Source of the DNA: Monomorium pharaonis
Taxonomy: Eukaryota; Arthropoda; Insecta; Hymenoptera; Formicidae
Length of the DNA: 64,000 nt
Assembly: GCF_013373865.1 (NCBI RefSeq)
Contig: NC_050474.1
Coordinates: 16,739,042 to 16,803,041 of the forward strand
Reading direction: 5' to 3'
Part shown: positions 1-11,825 of the stretch, in pieces
Layout: each line of letters starts with the position of its first letter
Position numbering within the stretch: the first letter of the stretch is position 1
Position numbers and translations under genes: made by a program
Notes under the pieces: generated by a model
Told to the model about the DNA's origin: nothing
The model's input: only the letters and a program-made list of their open reading frames with translations
Database searches by the model: none

Positions 1-409
1 TGATAAGTTTCAAAACGCAGCCCTGTTGGTGGAACGGTTGAACATAATTGATTAAATTCATAAGAGCTCGATGAGGCCAAGCTGCATTTTGAAGATAACT
101 GTACACACACGGGCATTAATGCCTAGACGTACTAATTTCACTTGTTCAGAATGTATTTCTCTGTTTCCACATTGAAAAGAAAAGCCTAGACATTTCTATC
201 CGCTTATGTACATTATAAGTATAAGAGATACATGATTAAAAAAATGATTTTTAATAAGATTTTTAATAAAATCAAATAGACAAATAGAAACAAATAAAGC
301 TAGAATTTGTTACAATCTTCCTCGAAAGAGATTTTGTCCATAAATCAAAATTAATTCTGCTATTTGTCTATTATAAGTAATTTTCTCATATAAGTAATTT
401 TGTCATATA
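1..409. other. AT-rich intronic sequence, probably ATG13 intron 1
   Basis: This stretch lies downstream of the ATG13 exon on the minus strand, so it is probably intron. Bases 1 to about 103 are open in one minus-strand frame behind a TACAG sequence, but the translation does not resemble the next part of ATG13. I see nothing else in it. Confidence 0.4.
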
Positions 410-785
410 CAGGGTCATTCAGAACATTCGGTCCGTAAAATGACGCATTCCTGACGCAATTTTAAGACGATTTTTCCTTTACAAAAAATTTTATTTAAAG
501 CGTAGTTTTTGAGTTATAAGCCAAAATAGTTAACAAATTACGCGTCGAGTACAGAAGGCAGGCAGGGGCGGCGCGCCACGAGCGTAACACGGGCGCCGCT
601 GACTATCCGCGTCAGCTGACGGGTGATCACCACGCGTAAGTCGCTAACTATTTTATCTTATAACATAAAATTATGCTTTAAATAAAATTTTGGTAAAGAA
701 TTAAAAGATTGTCTTGGAATTATGTTAGGAATACGCGTTTCTTAAAATCACTGTAACAACCAAAAGTTGTTCCGGATCGCCGGGC
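410..785 (+). repeat. Dispersed repeat with imperfect inverted arms, copy 1
   Basis: This 375-bp unit begins TACAGGGTCATTCAGAAC and has a GC-rich centre containing GTCAGCTGACGGGTGAT. Its flanks form imperfect inverted arms, with TTTATTTAAAGC facing GCTTTAAATAAA. A second copy in the same orientation lies at 55105-55475, with scattered substitutions and a short deletion in the centre. The arms and dispersal suggest a non-autonomous DNA transposon. It lies within ATG13 intron 1. Confidence 0.75.
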
Positions 786-1116
786 GATAAAAAAGTTAAA
801 TTAAAATTTTTTAACAAATTGAATAGATAAATAAAAATGGATAAAGTTAGAATTTGTTACTCTCTTTTAAAAGAAATTTTGATCAAAACGTTGAATCAGT
901 CTTGTTATGTTCCATTTGTTTCTCTTACATACATTTAATTAATTTAAATTTAAATAAATACCTATATTTCAATAAATAATAAATTTAATACTATTTCTTT
1001 TATATTGGGTAAACATTTCTTCAAAAATAATACATAAGCATGTACATCTTGAAAATAAAATATACAAAAAGCATAGGGATAAAATTAGATAAATCATATA
1101 AACTAAAGGCTTTTAC

Positions 1117-1266
1117 CCAGTCACCGGCTGAAGAATCCGACTTGCATGTGGTGTTCACTTTCTGACCCGATCTCGATTGCACTATGATCTGGGCAGCCCT
1201 CAGTGCAAGGTACTTGGTGAACTTCTCCAAATCCTTCCTGTCTTGCATACTTAGCTGTGTTGACAT
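1117..1266 (-). CDS. Atg13: ATG13, first coding exon (partial gene)
   Basis: ATG13 is the HORMA-domain subunit of the ATG1/ULK kinase complex that starts autophagosome formation. This 50-codon exon contains the N-terminal signature of the family: a QDRKDLEKF stretch, then KYLALRAAQIIVQSR, ending at GDW, where animal ATG13 proteins continue with an FNLAI-like sequence. The exon ends at a good donor (TGG followed by GTAAAA), and an acceptor-like TTTTTGTTTCAG lies at 1305-1316, so the whole exon is probably 1117-1304 with a short 5' leader. A second in-frame ATG lies three codons upstream (1273-1275); I chose the inner one because alignment to the family starts there. No convincing next exon was found between 1 and 1116, so the gene continues off the left edge. 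Its promoter must lie to the right, beyond at least one 5' UTR intron. The identification rests on remembered family similarity. Confidence 0.85.
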
Positions 1267-1316
1267 TGTACACATACCGTTGCAATTACAATCTTGCCAC
1301 TACGCTGAAACAAAAA

Positions 1317-3088
1317 TTTACTTTTAGTAAATATATTAAAATTATAGTTACTTAATTTAAATAAATAATGTTTAGATCATTATTTAAACTTAGTTAAATA
1401 TTATTTAAACTTACTTTTCTTTAAATTTTAAAATATAAATCTTTTCTTTTTATAATCTTTTCTTTTATCAATTATAAGATAGTAAACCGAGTTATTAAAA
1501 TTAAAAAGCGTTCTTGTTGAAAACTTCTTGTTAAAAAATATCTGAATCAATTTATATTTAATTCATTATAATATAATACTTGTTAAAATCTAGTAAATAA
1601 ATTTTTTAATTGAATCCAGATGCTTTAATTTTCAAAATAACATTTTAGTAAATATATGTTTAAATTTACGTTTTTAAGAGAAAAGTTGTCCTGTTTTTAC
1701 CGATAATTTTCTAGCTCATTAATTTTTTAATTGCATTTACAGAATTAAAGATCGTTCTCCAAGATTCAAGTATAGACAATAACAAAGACGGGTCGTAACA
1801 ATTTTGTAGGAAAAACGACAAAAAATTTTAAAATTATCTGCTTCTAGCGTCGACTTGTAACAAAATGTGCCTGATGTAAAAATTTCAGACCTTGTACGCA
1901 TAAATCAAGCCTGGGCCCAATACGAGTAAACATTTACAAACAACGCTACGCTTTCAGATTGAGCGTAAGCGTTCTAATAAAAAAGATTGTTTAGCCAGAA
2001 AATTTCGTGTCTAAAAAGAGCAATCTAAAAAATTTTTTTAAATTCTTGTATGAAATTCATGTTGGTATAAAATTCAATTTATAAGCTGATATTAATACAT
2101 AAACCTTAATTTTAAAAAAGGATTTCCAAATCTATAAAAGAAATACATACAAAATTTTGTTAATGATGTGCACAAATGACTACATTATCGACCTCAATCA
2201 AGTTTGACTAGAAAATTATCGGTAAAACAGAACAACTTTAGCATTCGCTTAAAATTACAAAAATAATAAATTACTCTTAAAGTCTTCCTTTACAGACCTA
2301 TCACTCAGCAACAATTCCTGGGTGTCCCAGATATTTTATTCTTGTTGTTTATTAAATGTTAAACAACTGAGTATTTTCAGGTACATTTTCTCCTTGTTTA
2401 ACAACCTTGTTTAAACAACAAGAATAAAATAAAACTTGAAGGCCCGAGTAATATTTCTGAATGTAATTTAAGGAGAAATAACTTTTCTTTCCTTCAAAAT
2501 CAAATCTGGGAAAAAAAAAGTTTCTCTTAAGTTATTCAAAATAGAATTTTGAAGTCAAGATGATCTCTGATGCACTCAAAATAAATATCTTTAAATAAAT
2601 ATTTATATCATAGAAAATACTTTTTACAAATTATAAATATGACTTAATTAATAAAAAAAATTTTAATTAAATATTAAAAAATTACTAATTTATAAAAAAT
2701 AAACAATAAAATTTATATTTAATAACTAGCCATGCGTTGCTGTGGCTCTCTATTCTTATGCTGTTTTTTTCAAATTTTCTTTGCTTTCGTTGTTTAACTT
2801 TCAAGAACCTTGCTTTACTGTTGCTCTTTTTATTTTATTTTTGAATAAGCATTTATTTATCTTTAATAAATCTAATATTCATTTATTCACGTACTTCTAA
2901 TTTACTTCATTTATTTATTGCCTTTGGCACTTTATTCAATTAATTTGTTTCTATTTATTGTTTTGTATTTTTATTATAATGTAATATAAAATTTATTTTA
3001 TTAAAACTTTGAAATAATTTTCAATTAAAAAAACCGATTTTTTTTAAATACCCATTTTTCTAAATTAAGCATTTTGAATTAGAGTGTA
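1317..3088. repeat. AT-rich intergenic or intronic DNA with two hairpin-forming repeats
   Basis: No gene is visible. Two inverted repeats can be seen. In the first, 1678-1716 (containing TTTTACCGATAATTTTCTAG) faces 2209-2243. In the second, a shorter hairpin, TATTTTATTCTTGTTGTTTA near 2331 faces its complement near 2412-2432. The words next to the first repeat at about 2188-2212 (CCTCAATCAAGTTTGA) recur inverted at about 24208 in Pgi intron 3, so this is probably a decayed relative of that element. Confidence 0.5.
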
Positions 3089-3665
3089 TGTATTTAATTT
3101 ATTATTAATTAATTTTATGAATCAATATTTCGTTATTTTTTTCTAAAAGCTGCCATAGATTCAGAAATCCATTCAAAAAACTGTTTTAAATAAGTTCCTT
3201 TTTTCAATAAAATAACAGCCATCTTTATTTTCCTTATTACCTTAATTTAAACACAATAGAAACATTCTTCTAGTTAGAGAAGTACGGTGTACTGTCTACC
3301 TAACACATATTATTAATATTGCTAAAATTTGAAAGATGATTTATCTATTTAGGGAAGTACGGTGTACTGTCTGCCTAACATATAGTATTAATTTTTTTTA
3401 AATTAGAAAGTTTTTTAAAGTCTAACATTCTATAAATTTCTATTTAATTTATTATTAATTAATTTTATAAATCAATATTTCGTTATTTTTTTCTAAAAGC
3501 TGCCATAGGTTCAGAAATCCATTCAAAAGACTATTTTAAATGAGTTCCTTTTTTTCAATAAAATAACAGCCATCTTTAATTTCCTTATTACCTTAATTTA
3601 AACACAATAGAACGATTCTTCTGGTTAGGGAAGTACGGTGTACTGTCTACCTAACATATTATATT
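3089..3665 (+). repeat. Tandem duplication with three AAGTACGGTGTACTGTCT boxes
   Basis: A segment of about 220 bp (3089-3310) is repeated about 352 bp further on (3441-3660) with few differences. Both copies contain the same AT-rich text around AAAAGCTGCCATAG and AATAACAGCCATCTTT. The box AAGTACGGTGTACTGTCT ends each unit (about 3280 and 3630), and a third copy lies between them at about 3354. The box is itself a short palindrome (AGTAC then GTACT). Confidence 0.75.
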
Positions 3666-4949
3666 AATTTTTCTTAAATTAGAAAGTTTCTTAAAGTTAT
3701 GTAATATATGAGAAAATTATGCTCTTCAAATAAATAAACTAATTCCTTTTAAAGACAAGTTCTTGAGACAAGTTGTTTGCAAACGCATAATTTACTAAAA
3801 TTAAAGAAAACTTTTTTTTTCAATATATTTTCAATATATTTTCATAATGCATAAAACATTTTATAAACCCACAACAGAAAAAAAAGGACATTGTAGCATT
3901 GTAACAAAACAGCACCATGGCTTTTGTGGTGAAAATTGTAACACATTGTTTATACCAATTTGTAAAGATCGATGATTACACTGTTTGAAAGTACATTGCA
4001 AACATCTGGAATGGATTGTCGACAATAATATTTTAACTTAAAAAATAAAAGGTATCATTTTTAATGTAATTTTTAGTGCTTAATATTTTCATGAATTATT
4101 AATCCTTACAATTTAAAAAACAACACTCCTACAAACCTAGATAATCTTCATCCACATTTTTTATTAATTTAAAATAAAACTGTTACTTTTCAATGTCAAA
4201 GCTTTAAACTTTCGAAGTTAACTTTAAAGCTTTAAATTCTTTCAAAACTTCAAATATTTGAAGTTGCTAAAAAATAATTTAAAGGGTTTTAAAAAATCTC
4301 CAAAAATTTATGAATATACTTTCTACAACAAATGTCTGTATTTTATTTTGTTTAAAAAATGTGAAAAAATCAGTCACAAATTTAAAAGTTTGGCTTAAAA
4401 ACTACAATTTTTTAATAATAAATGCATGTAAAAATATTTTTATGGTTCTCTAAACTTAAGTATAAACTTTTAAAAAATTACAACTTTAAATTTTTCGAAA
4501 AGTATAATTATTTAGATATATAAAAATAATTTTCAATAATGCAAAAATATCTTCTCCTGCCTTCAAGAGGCTCAAGGTTATCTTGCTCGCATTTAATCCG
4601 ATTTGACATTATAATCTTATTTTCTAAATTCCATCTATTGTTTTTTTCAAATGTAAGTTTTTCAAAGAAAAATATTTTTTAAATAAAAACAAACATTCAA
4701 ATATTAATTTAATTCTCTATTTTGCAATAAATTTTAGAAAATTTTAATTTTTCAGAAAAAGGCAACGTTGCTTACAATCCTGGATACTAATGTTGTACAC
4801 AGAAATCAACACATTGTTGCGTATGTTAAGTTAGCCCTCCATACATTAAAATTCGGTAGTTCTGATATGAATTCCCATTTCATTTTAAAGAGATAAAGAG
4901 TTCTCTGTAGTTTAGAAAAAAAAATTCTATTGTTTAACAGTCGGAAATT
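3666..4949. other. AT-rich DNA without recognised features
   Basis: This stretch is strongly AT-rich with homopolymer runs and no open frame of useful length. I see no gene, RNA or clear repeat in it. Confidence 0.5.
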
Positions 4950-6415
4950 AAAATTTAAAAAATGGGGTGCTAACTTCTTATCGAAATTTCAGATCGAATA
5001 GTTCTGAATGGTTCAATAGCATCATTTTGCGATTATCTAGAGTTCCTAAAACGTAAAAAAATTTTCGATTAATTAAAAAAAATTGTTAAAAATTTGATTT
5101 TAAAATACAATAGTTCTAAGATGTTTCTATTGTTATTTTGTTTATTTCAAAGAGTTCTTAACAAATAAAAAAAATTTAGATTAAAAAATTAAAGAATTAT
5201 AGACTATAGATGAATTTCAAAATCAATTCAAAATGACATGTGTCTGCTTATCATGTTATCCAATCGCTTTGGCTTGTAAGACTTTTCACCAGAACTCGTC
5301 GAGAACTATCCAGAAACGTAATTAGAACTATTTGGAACTTCAAAAAATTTATCGTCCATGAGACTTAAAAAATTTTGCAGTCGCTTTGCAAATTTGCTAC
5401 ATGCTATACGTAGTTTACAATTGTTCCTTTATTTTGTTTTATTATTTGACTATTATTCATTTTTAATTTATATCTATGTATGATTCATGGACTTGAGGCA
5501 TAACATGCTTCATATTTCGTTTGGCTCAAATTTATAAAGTTGTTATGTCGTAATTAAGTAGTGTACCTTTATCTGAAAAGAACCAAAATCAATGATCAAA
5601 ACGTAATATATTTAATAAACGGATTTGCCAGAAAGTCGACCTTATATTATTGACTTAGTTAATTAAAAAATTTTGCGATTACCATTTTATGTGACAGCAC
5701 TTTGCAAACCGTTGATCCGACCATTTTGACTTGTGAGATTTTTCGCGAGAACTCGTCGAGAACTGTCCAGAAATGTAATCAGAACTATTTGAAATTAAAA
5801 AAAATTTTTTGACCAAGGGAATTAAAAAATTTTACGATCATCGTTCTAATATGTGACAGTACCATAGTTTTGATTACATTTTTGGGTAGTTCTCGATGAG
5901 GTTTAGCGTAAAATCTTACAAGTCAAAACAATCGAATCAACGGTTTGCAAAGTACTGTCACATATTAGAACGGTGATAGCAAAATTTTGTAAGTCTCGTG
6001 ATCGAAAAACTTTTTGGAGTTCTGAATAGTTCTGATTACATTTTTTAATAGCTCTCGACGAGTTCTGGTAAAAAATCTTACAAGCCAAAACGATTGGATT
6101 ACATGATAAGCAGATACATGTCATTTTTAACTGATTTTAAAATTTCGTTTATAGTCCATAATTCTTCAAATTTTTTATTTAAATTTTTTTATTTGTCAAG
6201 AATTCTCCGAAATAAGCAAAATAACAATAGAAACATCTCAGAACTATTGTATCTTAAGATCGAAATTTTAACCATTTTTAATTTTTTTTTAATTAATTGA
6301 AAACTTTTTACGTTTCAGGAACTCTACATAATCGGAAAATAAAGCTATTAAGCCATTTAAAACTATTCAATCTAAAATTTCGATAAGAAGTTAGCACTCT
6401 ATTTTTTAAAAAATG
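4950..6415. repeat. Foldback palindrome of 1.46 kb with internal repeats
   Basis: The left end (GGTGCTAACTTCTTATCGAA, about 4966) is mirrored at the right end (about 6380-6400), and inner text mirrors too: TGCTTATCATGTTATCC near 5246 faces GATTACATGATAAGCA near 6095. Inside the arms a block of roughly 150 bp containing AACTCGTCGAGAAC occurs twice forward (about 5295 and 5750) and, more diverged, inverted (about 5890 and 6055). The GCTAACTTC core at the end resembles the termini of the foldbacks at 11.2, 15.5, 18.0 and 57.5 kb. The short open frames on its arms are judged spurious. Confidence 0.75.
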
Positions 6416-6505
6416 TTAAGAAAAGTCAATTTTCCGACTACAAAAGGAACCTAAAATTTGAGTTCCATGGATATCTATAAGCCGTATAAAAAGTGAAAAT
6501 GACGA

Positions 6506-6933
6506 GTGAGACCCGATTGCGCACATAAGTGATTGGACACAGTAGTACTTCCCGATTGGACACCGTCCCAATTGGACACAAACCCGATTGGACACGGACT
6601 CGTTAGACACAGACCCTATTGGACACGGATCTAATTGTATACGACCCATTTGCACACGGACCCGATTGCGCACTGACCCGTTTGCACACGGACTCGATTG
6701 CGCACCGACTTGATTGCACACGACCCGTTTGCACACGGATCCGATTGGACACAAACTCGATTAGACACAGACCCGATTGAACACGGATTCAATTGGACAC
6801 AGTCTCGATTGCACACCATCCCGATCGGACACAGTCCCGATTGGACACGGACTCGATAGGACACGAACCCGATTGCGCACCGACCCGATTGCACACGGAC
6901 CCAATTGCGCACCGACCCGATTGCATACGACCC
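6506..6933 (+). repeat. 16-bp word array (ATTGCGCACCGACCCG type)
   Basis: About 27 tandem units, mostly 16 bp, alternate between GGACAC, GCACAC and GCGCAC inside a constant frame of ATTG...GACCCG. The array begins with a non-tandem module (CGATTGCGCACATAAGTGATTGG, split by variation) that is also present, inverted, at the end of the array at 59752-59888. Open frames crossing it on both strands are a by-product of the repeated word. The right edge abuts the Gypsy RNase H relic. Confidence 0.85.
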
Positions 6934-8808
6934 GGCCATCGGACGTAGCCATCGGAGCAGCACTAGAACAAAAAATTAGTGAAACATGGGCGCCAGTAGC
7001 ATTTTTGTCGCGCAAGCTGACACCCACAGAAAGAAACTACTCAACATACGACCGAGTGTTACTAGCCATCTACGCAGCAATCAAACAATTTCAACACCTC
7101 CTCGAATGCAGGGATTTCGTCATCGTCACCGATCACAAGCCGCTCACATACGTTCGGCAACGACTTGACAAGGCTTCACCCCGGCAACTGCGACAACTGG
7201 ACCTGATTTCCCAGTATTTGATCAACATTATCCACCTCGCTGGTAAGGAAAACATCATCGCAGACGCACTTTCGCGTGTAAGTACATAAACATGCTCACT
7301 CTTCTCAGCCGAAAAGAAATCGCCAGAGCGCAAAGCCAGGACGACGAATTGCCAGGAATTCTGCAAGGATCAATATCGTTAAAATTGCAACGACTCAACA
7401 TAAAGGACGCAACACTACACTGTGATGTCAACACAATAACACTCCGCCTCTATATTCCCAGCAGCATAAAGAAAATTGCGTTCGAATCAGTACATAACTT
7501 ATCTCATCCCGAAAGACGCATTACGTCACGGGCACTAAGGGAAAAATTTGTATGGCCAGGCATAAAATCCGACGCATTAAAACGGTCGCGAGAATGCCTC
7601 GCGTGTCAACGAACAAAAATTCAAAGACACAATTGCACCATCCCCGAAGGCATAACAGTTCCCGACGCTCACTTCAAACACATCAATCTAGACATTATTC
7701 ACATGCCCCCAATCGACGGCTACAAATTTTGTCTTACAATCATTGACCGCTTCTTCCGCTGGCCAGAAGCCGTATTCTGAAGGACGTCATCGCGCCAACG
7801 ATGGCGACAACACTTTTCGACCACTGAATCTTCAGATACGGTACACCGCTATAGATCACCACTGATCAAGGCCCTCAATTTGAATCAGCCCTCTTCAACG
7901 CACTCTCATTTCGTCGATGCCAAAAAACCAGGACCTCTCTATATCACCCAGCCTCCAATGGCATCATTGAGATAACATCGCACCATAAAAACAGCACTCA
8001 TGTGCAAATCCCACATCCCGTGGACGAGTCTGCTGCCTTCAGTCATGCTGGGGATACGCACAACTTACAAAGAAGACCTAAAAAGTTCGCCAGCAGAAAT
8101 ACTTTTCGGCATGACACTCAGAATACCAGGACAATTCTTTGTGCACCAAAGCCTCGACGCAAATCCGCAAGCCTTCATCTTACAACACAGGAAGTTCATG
8201 CGCCAAATTCGTCCCGTTCCGACTTCGAACCATACCAAATCACGCTCGTTTAAGCACGAGAACATGGACACATGTACCCACGTTTTTATCAGATGCGACC
8301 ACGTCAAGGCACCACTGGAACCACTGGATACACGGGCCCTTATGAAATAACAAAACGAATCAGCGACAATCTGTTCAAACTACGAATAGGAAATAAAGAA
8401 TAAAACATTTCAATAGAAAGACTAAAACCGGCGCACTTCACAGTCGACAAGGAACAATAACAAGAGAAGGACCAGAAAGAACACGAGCAACTACCACAAA
8501 TCCAGAGCAACCAAGGAACGTCAACCCAAACAGAACGTTACCCACGGAAGATGTCGAAAAGTAAAAAAACCGTCACGTTTGCCTCTCCTCTCCAGTCTCC
8601 ACCTGTGATAACCGACAGTAAAAGCAAACCGACTAGAGGTGGAGTGGATGTGACAACCTCTGCTCCAGAGGAAAAAAACAGCGCGCCGGTCAATCAGAGA
8701 GCTGAACAAAGAAAAAGAAAGCAAAGCCTTCTCCCACGCGAAGTGTTTGGGATACTTCGAGATAATAACGTTCCTTATACAAATACACATCTTAATAATG
8801 CAGATTAG
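6934..8808 (+). pseudogene. Ty3/Gypsy pol relic (RNase H and integrase)
   Basis: The order is that of an insect Ty3/Gypsy polyprotein. First comes an RNase H-like domain starting at SDVAIGAALEQ and containing AFLSRKLTPTERNYST and TDHKPLTY, ending in ADALSR. Next are the integrase zinc-binding region (HPERR, then CLACQR) and the start of the integrase core (INLDIIH, IIDRFFRWPEAVF). A stop ends the RNase H part near 7287, and the core is broken by further stops and frameshifts from about 7780. Later islands at 8000-8400 keep integrase C-terminal text (for example IERLKPAHF), and 8551-8808 holds a basic tail with KKTVTF. Reverse transcriptase, protease and gag are absent because the left side is cut by the 16-bp array. 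The element is dead; no LTR was defined. Confidence 0.85.
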
Positions 8809-8941
8809 TCAGTACTTTATTAAAACTTATTGTAATACAAATACATTAAAGTTCCTGTTTTATCTTGGAAGTAAAAGGTTTATAACGAGTGATTATAACC
8901 TTCCTATCTTGTTATCATATATGCAATAGTGATATGATCCA

Positions 8942-9839
8942 CAGGAGCGTCTCAGATGCGCACAGTGTAAAACAGACATCACCAATCAGATTGCTGAATT
9001 AGTTAAGGTTAGGATAAATTTATAGAATTTGATTGATGGTGTCCGTTTTACACGTCTATGAAGCTGGAAGAACAAGGTCGTCGAAAATGAAAAACAATAG
9101 CATGAGAATTAGGTGCTTTTTAGGTGCTATTTAGGTGCTCCATTCAAAAATTAGGTGCTCTTCCCGTTTTTCCGGAAATTAAAATTATGCGTTGTACTGC
9201 CAGCTTGACGTAAGCTAGCAGCGCACCCAACTAATATCACTAAAAGAAGAACCCTAAAAAAATCGAAAGGGTTCCATAATTAGGTGCTTTTGAATGGTCA
9301 AGCTTATTAAACCTTTTCGGTTTATTTCGGGATCTTCCTTCAATGACATTAGTTGAGTGCGCTGCTAACTAAGGCGTGGGTCACTTAATTCGCTAGTGCT
9401 ACATTAATAAGGCACTTAATTAAAACCTATTTTCTGTATATAAATTTATTTTTTATTCCAATCATTTATAACATTTTTTTCTTGATATCTATATCGTTAA
9501 AGGGGTGTTTTTGAGCGAAAGGGTAGTGATACGACTCCGCGAGCTTGACTATTCAAAAGCACTTAAAAAGCACCTAATTATGGAACCTTTTCGATTTTTT
9601 TAGGGCTCTTCTTTTAGTGATATTAGTTGGGTGCGCTGCTAGCTTACGTCAAGCTGGCAGTACAACGCATAATTTTAATTTCCGGAAAAACGGGAAGAGC
9701 ACCTAATTTTTGAATAGAGCACCTAAATAGCACCTAAAAAGCACCTAATTCTCATGCTATTGTTTTTCATTTTCGACGACCTTGTTCTTCCAGCTTGATA
9801 GACGTCCGTTTTACACTGTGCCCATCTGGGACTCACTCC
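8942..9839. mobile_element. Palindromic element with TTAGGTGCT boxes and a nested small element
   Basis: The outer ends mirror each other (AGGAGCGTCTCAGATG near 8942 and CATCTGGGACTCACTCCT near 9822). Near-identical arms run to a centre around 9400. Each arm holds three closely spaced boxes TTAGGTGCT, or AGCACCTAA in the right arm, and then a GC-richer block containing GCTAGCAGCGCACCCAACTA. A small palindrome at about 8960-9055 (CAGTGTAAAACAGACATCAC and its complement) sits in the left arm only and looks like a nested insertion. Confidence 0.8.
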
Positions 9840-10039
9840 TACTGCACAGTTCCACTTCAAAATATTTTTTTTATTGAGAGGAAAATAAGAGATTCTGAGA
9901 TCTCAAAAAACTTTCTTAAACAAATGTGGCGGCTATGACCATTAACAGTTGACAGCCTCAGATGTTCTTAAATTTGGTTTTGCCTGAATTTTACTTCAGA
10001 CAAATTAAATAATTTTCCTTTGCCGACAAACGTCGCATT

Positions 10040-10406
10040 ATGAATTTGCTCGTAATTAAAAAGATCTCTAAAACTGTATATAAGAAGGCACAATTCAACG
10101 TCTCTTCGCTCACTAAGCGAATGCAATACCGGCTCTCCAAGCAAGTGCCCGCCTCTCTTCTTGAGAGGAAATCTCCAGATGTCTGGACGCTGCACAGAAT
10201 ATTTTCCCTGGAAGTTGATTCCGATCGACTTTCCACAGCCGAAGTATTACGTTGACGCCTGCACGCAGACGATTCACTTCGAGACATCAACGCAGACGGA
10301 ACTTTTAAACTTTTCAAAAGAAAAAGAGAAGAAAGAAGAAAAATACGGACCAATCTTGGTCACTCTAACTAAACCTCACATCTCATATAGAGAGAGAAAA
10401 ATATAA
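10040..10406 (+). pseudogene. Unrecognised coding-like fragment with TQT motifs
   Basis: This patch has codon-like composition unlike its surroundings. One frame (10040-10255) gives a basic stretch with LSKQVPASLLERKSPDVWTL. An overlapping second frame (10161-10406) continues with EYFPWKLIPIDFPQPKYY, then DACTQT, TSTQTE, a lysine/glutamate-rich run and a stop. The two frames look like one protein broken by a frameshift near 10200, or two alternative exon ends. TQT motifs are typical of dynein light chain LC8 partners, but no family was recognised. It could be a retrocopy fragment, a single exon of an unseen gene, or chance. Confidence 0.3.
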
Positions 10407-10849
10407 GAAAGACTCTTTGTTCGCGCTGAAAGGCACACTTAATCCATTAAAAGTTAATTGTAGAGAAAGGAAATAAAGATATTCTTGAAAGACAAAGACC
10501 ACAATCTCTAATTTTTACTGCAAGCCAGTACTCCACACAAAAATCAATTGCACGCAAATTATCCAGATTTGTAGAAAAAGAATTAATTTGTTACTATTGG
10601 TTGGCTTTTAATTTCCTTAAACTACAGTGCTAATGATTTAAATTAAACTAATTAAAGCAAAAATATCTTTTTGGATAAATTACATAAACATAGTTCAATA
10701 TATCAATCATTTCTATAATTTTTGCCAGTTTATTCCGTTGGACAAAATGAAACAGAAAAAGCCACATTTACTTTTTTTTTTTTCATTTGTTGTATACTGT
10801 GGAGTGTGGACTTTTCCAGCCAACTCTAGTGATTTTTACAATAATAATT
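10407..10849. other. AT-rich DNA, nothing recognised
   Basis: No coding potential, repeat or RNA was seen in this stretch. Confidence 0.5.
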
Positions 10850-10962
10850 GGCCTATTCTTTTTAACTGCACTGTTGCACTAGTGCAATAAGTTAAACTAA
10901 GATAAGTATATTTTTCTAACTTATTGCACAAATGCAACAATGCAATTAAAAAGAACAAACCT
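10850..10962. mobile_element. Small palindromic element, TGCACTAGTGCAATAAGTTA family
   Basis: The ends GGCCTATTCTTTTTAACTGC and its complement enclose TGTTGCACTAGTGCAATAAG and its mirror. Two more copies, one inside the other, lie at 36988-37244. The size and terminal inverted repeats fit a MITE. Confidence 0.8.
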
Positions 10963-11040
10963 AATATTTTACAAATAAGAGAACGATTTGAGACTATATC
11001 ATTAAATGCCACTTGAATATTTTAACAACTGCAAAAGTAT

Positions 11041-11819
<779 letters not shown>

Positions 11820-11825
11820 ACTATA

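Noticed and set aside
1..103. Minus-strand open stretch behind a TACAG that might be ATG13 exon 2
   Set aside because: The translation does not resemble the conserved FNLAI-type continuation of ATG13, and the stretch is cut by the window edge.
6416..7027. Several overlapping open frames rich in CPIGSV, CNRV or RNRVRVQ words
   Set aside because: These are translations of the 16-bp word array. The repeat contains no stop in several frames, so length alone is not evidence of a gene.
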